From Ochrobactrum teleogrylli (GTDB lineage Bacteria; Pseudomonadota; Alphaproteobacteria; Rhizobiales; Rhizobiaceae): 64,000 nt of DNA. Below are positions 1-8,181 of this stretch, one piece after another (positions within the stretch are counted from its first letter, which is position 1; every line of letters starts with the position of its first letter). Made by a program: the position numbers and the translations under genes. The stretch is from assembly GCF_006376685.1 (NCBI RefSeq), contig NZ_VEWL01000004.1, forward strand, positions 1-64,000, read 5' to 3'. The notes beneath the pieces were generated by a model. It was not told where the DNA came from and did not search any database. It worked only from the letters and a program-made list of their open reading frames with translations.

Positions 1-61
1 CACCAGAACTCAAGGACGAAGCAACCTGCCGCTAGCAGCGTCGCCGCCCTCGTTGTGGCGC

Positions 62-91
62 TATATAGGCCCCGCACACCAAAACTGTCAA
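62..91 (-). promoter_or_regulatory. Strong sigma-70-like promoter pointing out of the window
   Basis: Read on the minus strand there is a perfect -35 TTGACA (86-91) and a -10 TATATA (62-67) separated by 18 bases. Transcription would start near position 54 and run left out of the window through a GC-rich leader. The gene it serves is not visible. The near-consensus quality suggests a highly expressed unit such as a stable RNA or ribosomal operon, but that is inference only. Confidence 0.55.
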
Positions 92-198
92 CACGGCTTT
101 CGATAAAAAAGCGATTTTCTTTTCCACAGCCAATATGGTGTCTTTTAACGTAAATTCAACCGATGAAACCTGTCGATTCGAACAGTTGCGACAAACAT

Positions 199-1071
199 AT
201 GACAATCACGCACATACCGTATCGCATTGCCGTCGATGGCGGCGGAACCGGATGCCGGGCGGTCCTGACGGACGAAGCCGGGACTATTCTCGGCCGCGCC
301 ACCGGCGGGCCGGCCAATATCGGCGCCGATACGCCGGGAGCACTTACGCATATAATAGAGGCAGCGGAACAGGCCGCTGTGAATGCGGGACTGGGCGTTG
401 CGATATTAAGTGAGGCGCGCGCGGTGCTTGGGCTGGCCGGGGCCAATTCGCTCGCCAACCGCGAGGCGCATTATAATGCGCTGCCATTCGGGCAGGTCAG
501 GATCGTGTCGGATGCGGTGACCGCGCTGCAAGGCGCGCTCGGCGATGGCGACGGGGCCATGGTCATTGTCGGGACTGGCTCTGCCTTTATCAGGCGAACC
601 GGCGAGACCATTGAGATTGTCGGCGGGCGCGGCTTCATGCTGAGCGATCACGCGGGCGGCGCGCGACTGGGGCGCGAACTGCTGGAAGAAGCACTGCTCG
701 CCGCCGATGGCATGGCTGCGCGCAGCGGATTGATCGATGCCGTATTGGCGCAGTTTAACAATGACGCGCGTACGATAACCGCTTTTTCTCGGAAGGCGAC
801 GGCCGCTGACTATGCCACCTTCGCGCCTTTGGTCTTCGAATGGGCCATGGAGGAGGATCCCCTCGGCCTTTCAATCACCAAGCGGGCCTGCGATTTCATC
901 CGTCGTGGACTGGATCGTTTGGACGTAGAGAAGCTTGGCCGCTTCAGCATGACGGGCGGACTGGCGAACGCCTATGCGGCGCTAGCGTTTCTGCCGCACC
1001 GCGCACTTTATAAGCAGCCGCTCGGCGACGCCTTACAAGGCGCATTGGCGTTGGCCATGAGAGACGACTAA
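199..1071 (+). CDS. BadF/BadG-type ATPase, probable N-acetylglucosamine kinase-like sugar kinase
   Basis: A 290-residue protein of the BadF/BadG/BcrA/BcrD ATPase (ASKHA actin-fold) family, which includes N-acetylglucosamine and glucosamine kinases. The N-terminal phosphate-binding loop is visible as AVDGGGTGCRAVL followed by GGPAN, and a second phosphate loop VGTGSA lies mid-protein. These features fit ATP-dependent phosphorylation of an amino sugar in the cytoplasm. I chose ATG 199 rather than an upstream ATG at 163 because family members begin only a few residues before the DGGGT motif. It appears monocistronic, and no transporter or regulator of sugar use is next to it, so the substrate is unproven. 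Confidence 0.8.
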   Translation: MTITHIPYRIAVDGGGTGCRAVLTDEAGTILGRATGGPANIGADTPGALTHIIEAAEQAAVNAGLGVAILSEARAVLGLAGANSLANREAHYNALPFGQVRIVSDAVTALQGALGDGDGAMVIVGTGSAFIRRTGETIEIVGGRGFMLSDHAGGARLGRELLEEALLAADGMAARSGLIDAVLAQFNNDARTITAFSRKATAADYATFAPLVFEWAMEEDPLGLSITKRACDFIRRGLDRLDVEKLGRFSMTGGLANAYAALAFLPHRALYKQPLGDALQGALALAMRDD

Positions 1072-1156
1072 TAAGATGAGCCGCCAGGGGCAAAAAGACT
1101 TGTCGCAACGCGGTTTAGTCGCTACGTTTTTTATCTGAAAGTCTCGCAGGGGTGGC

Positions 1157-1582
1157 ATGCTTACCAAGAAAGGCAAATACGGCCTGAAAGCCATGGTTCA
1201 TCTGGCGGGAATAGCCGATGGACAACTGGCCTCAGCCAGTGAGATCGCCGAAAAGCATCATATTCCGCGGAAGTTCCTCGACAATATCTTTACCGAACTG
1301 CGCAATGCCGGTTTCGTCGTCAGCCGTAAGGGCAAGGGCGGCGGATTTTGTCTGGCGCGTCCGGCCAATGAAATCGCCATCGGCAATATCATTCGTGCGC
1401 TGGATGGCGCGCTGGCGCCCATCGCCTGCGCAAGCAAGACCGACTATCACCCTTGCGACGATTGCGACGAAGAAGAATGCGAAGTGCGCCTGATGATGCT
1501 GGAAGTGCGTGAGGCCATTGCCAATGTGCTGGACCACCGCACGCTTGCCGACAGCAAGACGCTCGCCTCGCTGTCGGTTTAG
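1157..1582 (+). CDS. Rrf2-family transcriptional regulator with cysteine cluster
   Basis: A 141-residue Rrf2 protein: N-terminal winged helix (KKGKYGLKAMVHLA, then SASEIAEKHHIPRKFLDNIF) with the family hallmark KGKGGGF in the wing. A cluster of four cysteines follows (IAC, HPC, DDC, EEC, about residues 93-111), in the region where IscR/NsrR/RirA-type members bind an iron-sulfur cluster. It therefore probably senses iron, Fe-S status or redox, but the four-cysteine spacing is not a clean IscR or RirA pattern, so I do not assign a symbol. Start ATG 1157 follows a GGGG-containing ribosome site. It is transcribed towards the convergent CobW gene, whose stop is only 8 bases away. Confidence 0.85.
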   Translation: MLTKKGKYGLKAMVHLAGIADGQLASASEIAEKHHIPRKFLDNIFTELRNAGFVVSRKGKGGGFCLARPANEIAIGNIIRALDGALAPIACASKTDYHPCDDCDEEECEVRLMMLEVREAIANVLDHRTLADSKTLASLSV

Positions 1583-1590
1583 CATCTCAA

Positions 1591-2793
1591 TCAAGCCGCA
1601 ACCGACCAGTTCGGAAACGGATCGGCCAGAGCCGACCAGCGTTCCGGCGCAAAGGTTTCGTCTTCCACCAGACATGTATCGAGTTCGGCGGTCAGCGCTT
1701 CCTCGCGCATCGGATCAACGCCGATAAAGACGATCTCCTGACGGCGATCCCCCCAGACCTTGTGGAAATACGGCGCCATCGCGCTCGTCCAGCCCGGTTC
1801 CGTCGGCCAATAGTTCTTCGGCACCGCCGACCACCAGCGCCCGCGCTTGGCCGTGTGCACCGATGCGCCTGCCTGGCTGATCTCGCCGACGAAATCCGGC
1901 TGGGTCGCCAACCAGAAGAAACCCTTGGCGCGAACAACGCCCGGCCAGCTCTTATCTATAAAGGACTGAAACTTTGCCGGATCGAAAGGCCGCCGCGCGC
2001 GATAAACGAAGGAACGAACGCCATATTCCTCGGTTTCCGGCACATGATTGTTGAAGCCGTAAAGCTCCTTATACCACAGCGGATGTTCATGCGCCTTATT
2101 GAAGTCGAACAGGCGTGTATCCAGAATGGCATCGAGCGGAACCTGCCCGAAATCAACCTCTTCGATACGCGCATCGGGATTAAGCGAGTGAATGACCTTG
2201 CGGGCCAGGTCGCGTTCTTCCGGCGAGGCCGTCGAAACCTTGTTCAGCACCACGACATCGGCAAACTCGATCTGCTCGACCAGCAGATCAACGAGAGTGC
2301 GTTCGTCCTCATCGCCCAGCGACTCGCCCCGATCGCGCAGAAAATCATTCGACGCATAGTCCTTGAGCAAATTGGCCGCGTCCACCACTGTCACCATCGT
2401 ATCGAGCCGCGCCACATCGGTGAGGCTCTTGTCGTTCTCGTCGCGAAACTCGAAGGTCGCGGCCACCGGCAGCGGCTCCGCGATACCCGTCGATTCGATC
2501 AGGAGATAATCGAAACGCCCCTGCTCGGCCAGTTGCGAGACTTCCTTCAGAAGATCGTCGCGCAACGTGCAGCAGATGCAGCCATTGGTCATTTCCACCA
2601 GTTGCTCTTCGGTGCGCGAGAGATTGGCCCCACCTTCGCGCACCAGTGACGCATCGATATTGACCTCGCTCATATCGTTGACGATGACCGCCACGCGACG
2701 ATTTTCGCGATTGTTGAGCACATGATTGAGAAGTGTCGTCTTTCCGGCACCGAGGAAACCGGAAAGAACCGTAACGGGAAGCCTTTTTCTCAT
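1591..2793 (-). CDS. CobW/COG0523 G3E GTPase, probable zinc metallochaperone
   Basis: A 400-residue G3E-family GTPase. Walker A GFLGAGKT spans residues 12-19, the metal-binding CxCC motif is C72-I-C74-C75, ESTG is the Walker B region, and NKVS replaces the usual NKxD base-specificity motif. A C-terminal CobW domain follows (residues about 250-390). Family members of this type (ZigA/ZNG1) deliver zinc to enzymes during zinc starvation. It lies 35 bases downstream of the DUF4198 gene in the same orientation, and that pair is preceded by a Zur-type palindrome, so zinc rather than cobalt is the likely metal. The metal assignment is inferred from context. Confidence 0.88.
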   Translation of the reverse strand: MRKRLPVTVLSGFLGAGKTTLLNHVLNNRENRRVAVIVNDMSEVNIDASLVREGGANLSRTEEQLVEMTNGCICCTLRDDLLKEVSQLAEQGRFDYLLIESTGIAEPLPVAATFEFRDENDKSLTDVARLDTMVTVVDAANLLKDYASNDFLRDRGESLGDEDERTLVDLLVEQIEFADVVVLNKVSTASPEERDLARKVIHSLNPDARIEEVDFGQVPLDAILDTRLFDFNKAHEHPLWYKELYGFNNHVPETEEYGVRSFVYRARRPFDPAKFQSFIDKSWPGVVRAKGFFWLATQPDFVGEISQAGASVHTAKRGRWWSAVPKNYWPTEPGWTSAMAPYFHKVWGDRRQEIVFIGVDPMREEALTAELDTCLVEDETFAPERWSALADPFPNWSVAA

Positions 2794-2828
2794 GACACCG
2801 TTCCTTGAATTCGGAGGTTGGGTTGGGG

Positions 2829-3563
2829 TCAGTCGTGCTGATGCTGATCGAGATTGAAGGTCAGCGTGGTGAAATAGCTGAGCTTGTCGGCATCGCTGGA
2901 ATCCGTCGTCGGGCTGGAGTGAGCGGCCCCGATGACATTGAGACCCGCATTGCGGATTTTGATCGTGGCGATGCCCTCGGCATTGGTTTTCACCGGCGCG
3001 GCGTGGCTGTCATTGACATAATCCGCTGTGACGGAAACGCCTTCCACCGGGTTGCCGTCGAAAAGAACCTGCACCGGCAATTCGCTGCCCGCCGTCAGGA
3101 TTGTCGGGTCCATCAGGGGGACGATTTCGAATGGCAACCCCTGAGCCTGTGGCTTCTTGCGCAAATGATCGAGGATCGCGACCGCAAATTTCTGGCTCTT
3201 GCTGGATTGTTTTGCGCCCGGCACTTCGGCTTTCGACTTGTTGACCCATTTGCCATCCGGGCCTTCGGCCCAGAAACCGTTATCGAAGGTGCCACTGACC
3301 ACCACCGCATTTTTCGGCACATCGAGAAGGGCATGGTCATCCTGCCGCCTGATCTCGACGGCGACTTTCTTGCCATCGACATCCTTTGCCGACACCGCCT
3401 TGAGCTTCTGCGGATCGTAAGCCTCGTCGGTTGCGCCGTGACCGTAGACCACGGCCTGCGTGCCGTGGCGCTCGGCGATCCAGATACCATGAGCGTTGGC
3501 GGCAACCGGCGCCACCAAGGCCACCGCCAGACCGACCGACCACAGTTTTGCGAAGTGACGCAT
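2829..3563 (-). CDS. DUF4198 periplasmic protein, putative metal-uptake accessory
   Basis: A 244-residue exported protein with a clear signal peptide (residues 1-24, ending VAANA before HGIWI). The mature N-terminus begins with His, and further histidines occur along the chain, ending in DQHQHD. The mature region matches DUF4198 (NikK/CbiK-like) proteins, which are periplasmic partners of nickel, cobalt or zinc uptake. A Zur-type palindrome lies 14-30 bases upstream of the start, and the gene is followed by the CobW GTPase and preceded by znuA, so a role in periplasmic zinc capture is the most economical reading. No outer-membrane receptor is encoded next to it in this window. Confidence 0.75.
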   Translation of the reverse strand: MRHFAKLWSVGLAVALVAPVAANAHGIWIAERHGTQAVVYGHGATDEAYDPQKLKAVSAKDVDGKKVAVEIRRQDDHALLDVPKNAVVVSGTFDNGFWAEGPDGKWVNKSKAEVPGAKQSSKSQKFAVAILDHLRKKPQAQGLPFEIVPLMDPTILTAGSELPVQVLFDGNPVEGVSVTADYVNDSHAAPVKTNAEGIATIKIRNAGLNVIGAAHSSPTTDSSDADKLSYFTTLTFNLDQHQHD

Positions 3564-3576
3564 CTCTTTTTCCTAT

Positions 3577-3593
3577 ATGTTATATCATTACAT
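3577..3593. promoter_or_regulatory. Zur-type operator in front of DUF4198-CobW unit
   Basis: The sequence ATGTTATATCATTACAT has arms ATGTTAT and ATTACAT around a 3-base centre. The same arms recur exactly in the znuA/znuC intergenic region. AT-rich palindromes of this shape are the known operators of alphaproteobacterial Zur. It sits just upstream of the minus-strand start at 3563, where repressor binding would block transcription. Confidence 0.7.
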
Positions 3594-3602
3594 TATGGGT
3601 TC

Positions 3603-3625
3603 AAAAAACAGGCGGCAGCGCCGCC
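3603..3625 (-). terminator. Rho-independent terminator after znuA
   Basis: On the minus strand GGCGGC-GCT-GCCGCC (3611-3625) is followed by a run of Ts (3603-3609). It lies between znuA and the DUF4198 gene and so separates the two Zur-controlled units. Confidence 0.7.
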
Positions 3626-3642
3626 TTCGACGGATCATCCTG

Positions 3643-3671
3643 CGTCGGGCCATTCGAGGGATGGCCCGACG
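3643..3671. other. Second hairpin between znuA and the DUF4198 gene
   Basis: An 11-bp perfect stem (3643-3653 with 3661-3671) with a 7-base loop. It has no T tract of its own and lies upstream (in the direction of znuA transcription) of the canonical terminator at 3603-3625. It probably stabilises the znuA mRNA 3' end or assists termination. Confidence 0.5.
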
Positions 3672-3711
3672 CCGTTACGGTTGCCGACAGGCTGACGGGC
3701 AACCGCAGCTG

Positions 3712-4755
3712 TCAGGAAGACAGGCAGGCTTTCAGCGAATCCGCCAGATTGCGGATCAGCTGCGGATAAAGATCGGGGCCGTCCTTCAATTCAGCACCAA
3801 GCGGGTCCAGAACGCCGGTCTTGGCATCGGTTCCATCGATGACCGTATTGACGAGCTTCGGTTCGAACTGCGGTTCGGAGAACACGCAGGCCACCTTGAG
3901 CGATTTGATCTTGTCGTGGATTTGCTGGATGCGAGCGGCACCGGGAGCCTTTTCCGGGCTGACCGTGATGGAACCGGCTGCTTTCACATCGAAGCGATTT
4001 TCAAAATATTGATAGGCATCGTGGAACACGACAAACGGCTTGTCCTTCACCGGCCGCAATTCCGTCGCGATATCCTTGGTCAGCGCATCCAGCTTTTCGG
4101 CATAGGCCTTGGCGTTCTGCTCATATTGCGCGGCATGGGCCGGATCGCTCTCGCTCAGAACCTTGGCAATATTGGTGACCAGCACCTTGCCATTCTGCGG
4201 ATCGAGCCAGAAATGCAGATCATATTCGCCGTGGCCATGATGATGCTCGTGCGCGCCTTCGCCCGCTTCAGCAGCGTGATCGTGACCGGCTTCCGCTTCC
4301 TTCTTGTCGCCGTCATCGTGGTCATGCCCATGCGCATGGTCGTGACCCTCATGACCTTCGCCCTCGTGGCCATGGTCATGCGCCTCGAACGGCCCGCCTT
4401 CGCGGAATTTCAGCCGGGTCAGACCTTCCGATTCACCGAGCGCCACAACCTTGGCGCCCTCGCCCAGCGTATCGATCGGCTTGTCCAGAAAGGTTTCCAT
4501 CGACGGGCCAGCCCAGAAGATAACCTTGGCATGTTCAATAGCCTCGGCATCCGAGGGCTTGAGGCTATAGACATGCTCCGAGCCTGCGCCCTGCACGATC
4601 AGTTTTGGCTCGCCGACGCCCTGCATGACTGCGGAAACAAGCGAGTGGAGCGGCTTGATCGAAACGACAACACCGTCTCGGTCTGCGGCAAAAGCAGTGC
4701 TGCCGAGACCGGCCAGAAATGCGGAAGCGAGCAGCAGGGAACGCAAATGTTTCAT
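3712..4755 (-). CDS. znuA: Zinc ABC transporter substrate-binding protein ZnuA
   Basis: A 347-residue cluster A-I (metal) solute-binding protein: signal peptide (residues 1-23, ending AFA), then two lobes joined by a helix. A very His/Asp/Glu-rich loop (the stretch around GHDHAHGHDHDDGD) interrupts the N-terminal lobe, as in ZnuA proteins, where it captures or senses Zn(II). I chose ATG 4755 (MKHLRSLL) because the longer frame from 4791 adds a non-signal sequence and approaches the operator, and because AGAGAG lies 5' of 4755. It is divergent from znuC-znuB-zur and shares their Zur control region. It delivers zinc in the periplasm to ZnuB/ZnuC. Confidence 0.95.
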   Translation of the reverse strand: MKHLRSLLLASAFLAGLGSTAFAADRDGVVVSIKPLHSLVSAVMQGVGEPKLIVQGAGSEHVYSLKPSDAEAIEHAKVIFWAGPSMETFLDKPIDTLGEGAKVVALGESEGLTRLKFREGGPFEAHDHGHEGEGHEGHDHAHGHDHDDGDKKEAEAGHDHAAEAGEGAHEHHHGHGEYDLHFWLDPQNGKVLVTNIAKVLSESDPAHAAQYEQNAKAYAEKLDALTKDIATELRPVKDKPFVVFHDAYQYFENRFDVKAAGSITVSPEKAPGAARIQQIHDKIKSLKVACVFSEPQFEPKLVNTVIDGTDAKTGVLDPLGAELKDGPDLYPQLIRNLADSLKACLSS

Positions 4756-4795
4756 ATTATCTCTCTTGAATGAGCGGGGTGAGCGGCACATCTGG

Positions 4796-4837
4796 TGATA
4801 TGTTATTTTATTACATCAGTTGCGTTATGCTATAACG
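4796..4837. promoter_or_regulatory. Zur operators in the znuA/znuC divergent region
   Basis: The palindrome TGATATGTTATTTTATTACATCA region (4796-4818) contains ATGTTAT-N3-ATTACAT at 4800-4816, with arms identical to those at 3577-3593. A second dyad CGTTAT-GCT-ATAACG follows at 4823-4837. Two adjacent dyads between divergent znuA and znuC fit zinc-dependent Zur repression in both directions. The rest of 4756-5045 (290 bases) shows no further gene that I can support. Confidence 0.75.
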
Positions 4838-5045
4838 TCTGCCATAAGGTCTAGCAACCCCTTTTTGGAGAAATTCACCCGGCATCTTTTTGGCGATATC
4901 GCATTCATCCTGAAATTGCTGTCCTGTGTGACAGCTTGGGCAGGTGGATTTCACAAACGGGATATGGCGTTGCGCACCGCCCGAAAAAGACACTGGGAAA
5001 AACTCCGAATCGGCAGATGATCCGTTGGAATGCGCACTAAGCGAA

Positions 5046-5966
5046 ATGAAGATGCAGGCAGCGAAAGCCCCGATTGCAATGGCCAGAAAGAATAGAATCC
5101 CCGCCGACAGGGCGCGGGAAACGCTGATTGAACTGAAAAACGCCGGTGTTTATCGCGACGGGCGCTGGCTTGTGCGCAATGTCGATCTGAAAGTCGAGCG
5201 CGGCGAGATCGTCACGCTGATCGGGCCGAATGGCGCTGGCAAAAGCACCGCGGCCAAGATGGCGCTGCGTATCCTCAAGCCCGACGAAGGCGAAGTGATC
5301 CACAAGTCCGGCCTGCGCATCGGCTATGTCCCGCAGAAGATCAATATCGACCGCACCCTGCCGCTTTCGGTGGAGCGTCTGCTGACGCTGACCGGCCCCT
5401 TGAGCAAGCAGGACATCATGGCGGCCCTTGAAGCAGTCGGCATCCCGCATCTTTTGAAAGCGGAGACAGCCCATCTTTCCGGCGGCGAATTCCAGCGCGC
5501 CTTGATGGCGCGGGCGCTGGCGCGAAAACCGGATATCATGGTGCTGGACGAACCCGTGCAGGGCGTGGATTTTTCCGGCGAGGCCGCTCTTTATGAACTG
5601 ATTGCGCGGCTGCGCGACGAAACCGGCTGCGGTGTGCTGCTGATCTCGCACGATCTGCATCTCGTCATGGCGGCAACCGACCGGGTCATCTGTCTCAACG
5701 GTCATGTCTGTTGCAGCGGAACCCCGCGCGACGTGACGGCAAGCCCGGAATATATGCGCCTGTTCGGCAGTCGCGCTGTCGGGCCGCTCGCGGTCTATGA
5801 GCATCATCATGATCACACGCATCTGCCTGACGGGCGCGTGCTACACAGCGATGGTTCGGTGACGGATCATTGCCATGCCGATGACGGCCATCATCATGAG
5901 CATGAGCATGAACATGCGCACGAGCATCACCACCATCATCACGGGAAAGGCGAACACCGTGCTTGA
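5046..5966 (+). CDS. znuC: Zinc ABC transporter ATP-binding protein ZnuC
   Basis: A 306-residue ABC ATPase. Walker A GPNGAGKS, signature LSGGE, Walker B IMVLDEP and the H-loop ISHD are all present in order. The C-terminus carries a long histidine-rich tail (EHEHAHEHHHHHH) that could bind zinc and couple transport to cytoplasmic metal level. The start at 5046 (MKMQAAKAP) gives the usual N-terminal length; upstream in-frame ATG 4944 would add 34 residues without family character. Its 3' end overlaps znuB by 8 bases, indicating translational coupling. Zur dyads lie 210-250 bases upstream. Confidence 0.93.
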   Translation: MKMQAAKAPIAMARKNRIPADRARETLIELKNAGVYRDGRWLVRNVDLKVERGEIVTLIGPNGAGKSTAAKMALRILKPDEGEVIHKSGLRIGYVPQKINIDRTLPLSVERLLTLTGPLSKQDIMAALEAVGIPHLLKAETAHLSGGEFQRALMARALARKPDIMVLDEPVQGVDFSGEAALYELIARLRDETGCGVLLISHDLHLVMAATDRVICLNGHVCCSGTPRDVTASPEYMRLFGSRAVGPLAVYEHHHDHTHLPDGRVLHSDGSVTDHCHADDGHHHEHEHEHAHEHHHHHHGKGEHRA

Positions 5967-6780
5967 CGATTTCTTCACCCGCGCCTTGATTGCCGGCATC
6001 GGGCTGGCGCTGACGACCGGCCCTCTCGGCTGCTTCATCGTCTGGCGGCGCATGGCCTATTTCGGCGACACCATGGCCCATTCCGCCTTGCTGGGCGTGG
6101 CGCTGGCGCTCATCTTCGACATTAATCTGATGATTGGCGTCTTCGCTGTGTCGGTCGCGATTTCCGCGATCCTGCTGCTCTTGCAGCGCCGCCACACATT
6201 GTCGGCGGATTCGCTGCTCGGCATCCTGTCCCATGCCACATTATCGCTCGGTCTCGTGATCGTCGCTTTCATGACGTGGGTGCGTGTCGATCTGCTTTCC
6301 TTCCTGTTTGGCGATCTTCTGGCCGTTTCACGGCTGGATATCGTCTATATCTATGCGGGCGGGGCATTCGTGCTTGCCGTGCTGGCCTGGTTGTGGCGAC
6401 CCATGCTGGCCGCGACCGTCAGCGAGGACATTGCGCGCGCCGAAGGCATGAACCCCGCCGTCTCGCGCGTCATCTTCATGCTTCTTCTGGCCATCGTCAT
6501 CGCCATTGCGATGAAGATTGTCGGCATTTTGCTGATCACATCGCTGCTGATCATTCCGGCTGCAACCTCCCGCCGTTTCGCGACCACGCCCGAGCAAATG
6601 GCGGTACTTTCATCGCTGATCGGCGCTGCTGGCGTGGTCGGCGGGCTCTACGGCTCCATTCATTTCGACACGCCGTCGGGCCCTTCCATCGTTGTCGCTG
6701 CGCTTGCTATTTTCATTTTCAGTCTTCTGCCCTTACATAAGAGAGCAGAGGCCCCATCGAAACGGATTGCTGAACAATGA
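5959..6780 (+). CDS. znuB: Zinc ABC transporter permease ZnuB
   Basis: A 273-residue ABC-3 family permease with about eight hydrophobic segments, the RRMAYFGDTMAHSALLGVAL region and the SADSLLGILSHA loop typical of ZnuB/TroC/MntB permeases. I placed the start at GTG 5959 (VLDDFFTRALIAGIG), preceded by GGGAAAGG. The in-frame ATG at 5875 would overlap znuC by about 90 bases and encode a hydrophilic Met-rich leader that is only the out-of-frame reading of the znuC histidine tail. Its stop overlaps the zur start (ATGA), so znuC, znuB and zur form one translationally linked unit. Confidence 0.93.
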   Translation: MLDDFFTRALIAGIGLALTTGPLGCFIVWRRMAYFGDTMAHSALLGVALALIFDINLMIGVFAVSVAISAILLLLQRRHTLSADSLLGILSHATLSLGLVIVAFMTWVRVDLLSFLFGDLLAVSRLDIVYIYAGGAFVLAVLAWLWRPMLAATVSEDIARAEGMNPAVSRVIFMLLLAIVIAIAMKIVGILLITSLLIIPAATSRRFATTPEQMAVLSSLIGAAGVVGGLYGSIHFDTPSGPSIVVAALAIFIFSLLPLHKRAEAPSKRIAEQ

Positions 6781-7196
6781 GCTCGCATCACCACCATCAC
6801 CACCCGCAACAGGATCTGACCCGCAACCAGACCCTCGTTTTCGATGCTCTGTCCAAGGCGGAGGGGCCGCTCAGCGCCTATACAATTCTAGACCAGTTGC
6901 GGGATGACGGCTTTCGCGCGCCGCTTCAGGTCTATCGTGCGCTGGAAAAGCTGCTTGATTACGGGCTCATCCATCGCCTCGAAAGCCTGAACGCTTTCGT
7001 CGCCTGCGCGCACCCGCAATGCCACCAGCAGGGCCTCGTCGCTTTTGCGATCTGCGAGAAATGCGGTCAGGTGACGGAATTTTCCGACGCGGCGATCGAA
7101 AATCTCGTCAGCGCCTGGAGCCTGCAAAGCGGCTTCAAGTCGCGCAAGACGACGCTTGAACTGCGTGGTCTGTGCCAGTCCTGCGGCGATCACTAA
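6777..7196 (+). CDS. zur: Fur-family zinc uptake regulator Zur
   Basis: A 139-residue Fur-family repressor. The N-terminal winged helix covers residues about 15-75 (NQTLVFDALSKAEGPLSAYTIL, then LQVYRALEKLLDYGLIHRLES). Two CxxC-type pairs (ICEKCG and CQSCG) form the structural zinc site of the dimerisation domain, and CAHPQCHQQ lies at the domain boundary. The protein naturally begins MSSHHHHHHPQQ, a His6 run that might sense zinc. It is the last gene of the znuCB-zur operon and its expected operators lie upstream of znuC and znuA, which implies autoregulation. Its cofactor assignment to zinc rather than iron rests mainly on this context. Confidence 0.94.
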   Translation: MSSHHHHHHPQQDLTRNQTLVFDALSKAEGPLSAYTILDQLRDDGFRAPLQVYRALEKLLDYGLIHRLESLNAFVACAHPQCHQQGLVAFAICEKCGQVTEFSDAAIENLVSAWSLQSGFKSRKTTLELRGLCQSCGDH

Positions 7197-7303
7197 CCCT
7201 TTGGAAGTAAGGTTCTCTGGCGGTCAGACTTTAAAAGTAACGCTTCGGAAATCGAAATCTGCTAAAAATACCTATTCAGGGGATTAGTGGGTAAGATTTT
7301 CAT

Positions 7304-7639
7304 ATGGCGCGCATGAAGTCGCCGCAGGAGCGGCGCAAGGAAGAAAGACAAAGGACAAGGTTACGTTCGGGAAAACTTATAGACCTGGACGGGCAGTTTA
7401 TCGTTGAGTGCCAGTTCAGCGACTTGTCTCCCCATGGCGCCAAGCTTAGAACCATCGAAACACCTGCCCTGCCCGACCGGTTCTGGCTGTTCGACGATTA
7501 TTACAAGCGCGCGCTGCTGGCCCGCATCGCCTGGCGCAATGGTCGCGAAATGGGCGTCGAACTGATCACCGATCCAACGGTCACGCCGCTGGATGCCGAA
7601 CGTCTCGCCCAGCTTGGCGGAAAATATTATTCGCTGTGA
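7304..7639 (+). CDS. PilZ-domain protein, putative c-di-GMP receptor
   Basis: A 111-residue single-domain PilZ protein. The c-di-GMP-binding elements are visible: the Arg-rich box around RQRTRLR near residue 17, and DLSPHGAKL (D/NxSxxG) near residue 41. Stand-alone PilZ proteins can act as c-di-GMP effectors on motility, exopolysaccharide or cell-cycle targets. It is convergent with the last gene of the flhA operon and the two coding regions overlap by 13 bases (7627-7639). The position beside the flagellar locus suggests, but does not prove, a motility role. Confidence 0.85.
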   Translation: MARMKSPQERRKEERQRTRLRSGKLIDLDGQFIVECQFSDLSPHGAKLRTIETPALPDRFWLFDDYYKRALLARIAWRNGREMGVELITDPTVTPLDAERLAQLGGKYYSL

Positions 7640-8181
7640 GCCGCCTGCCCATCATTGATACTTGCATTGGCTTGCTTTCCGGGCGTCTGGTGGGCTGGTG
7701 CTGTCGATGTCGGCTCACCGCGCATGTTCATGGCGCGGATTTCTTCAGCCGAAATATAGTTGAACTGCTCGACCAGCAGGTCCTTGATCACCGGCTCGGG
7801 GAACCGCCCGTTCAGGTCTGAGATGATCGAGGCGCGCACGTCCTCGAACTGCACTTTCTCCACCTCTTTCGTATCCGAATAGCTGCCATAGAACTTGCGG
7901 AAAATCTCGTCGCTGATGAAAAGCTCCAGCGGCACGCTGAGCTTCTTGCGGATATTCGAATCGACCGTATAGACGAGCTGCGTCACGACATAGCCAGCAA
8001 CCGCGCCGTTCGAAATGATCGGCACGCTCATCACGTCCGTCTTGACGTAATCCACGCCGCCGAAGCCGCCGACAGCGGCCTGCGCCCCACCGGACGATGA
8101 CGCGTTCTGACGGGTCGCCAGGAACAACGACCCGAAGGCGACAGCGCAAATCCACAGGCCAATGACGAAAATGCGGATCAT
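7627..8181 (-). CDS. Membrane-anchored protein of the flagellar locus, unknown function
   Basis: A 184-residue protein with one N-terminal hydrophobic segment (residues 4-22) that is a membrane anchor or uncleaved signal. A mostly hydrophilic periplasmic domain follows and a disordered Ala/Thr/Gln-rich tail closes the chain. I recognise no enzymatic motif. It shows a superficial FliL-like plan (one anchor plus a periplasmic domain), but a true fliL exists at 28538-29032, so this is a different protein. Its start overlaps the flgN-like gene by 4 bases and it ends the flhA-fliR transcription unit, so co-expression with the export apparatus is likely. Confidence 0.7.
   Translation of the reverse strand: MIRIFVIGLWICAVAFGSLFLATRQNASSSGGAQAAVGGFGGVDYVKTDVMSVPIISNGAVAGYVVTQLVYTVDSNIRKKLSVPLELFISDEIFRKFYGSYSDTKEVEKVQFEDVRASIISDLNGRFPEPVIKDLLVEQFNYISAEEIRAMNMRGEPTSTAPAHQTPGKQANASINDGQAAHSE

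Noticed and set aside
3676..3740. A cobalamin-type riboswitch near the CobW gene
   Set aside because: The hairpin-rich stretch follows the znuA stop and lacks the conserved B12-box and GCCACTG elements. The genes around it are zinc genes with Zur boxes.
5875..5958. An upstream ATG start for znuB within znuC
   Set aside because: The extra 28 residues are just the frame-shifted reading of the ZnuC His tail and carry no membrane or family sequence. GTG 5959 has a ribosome site.
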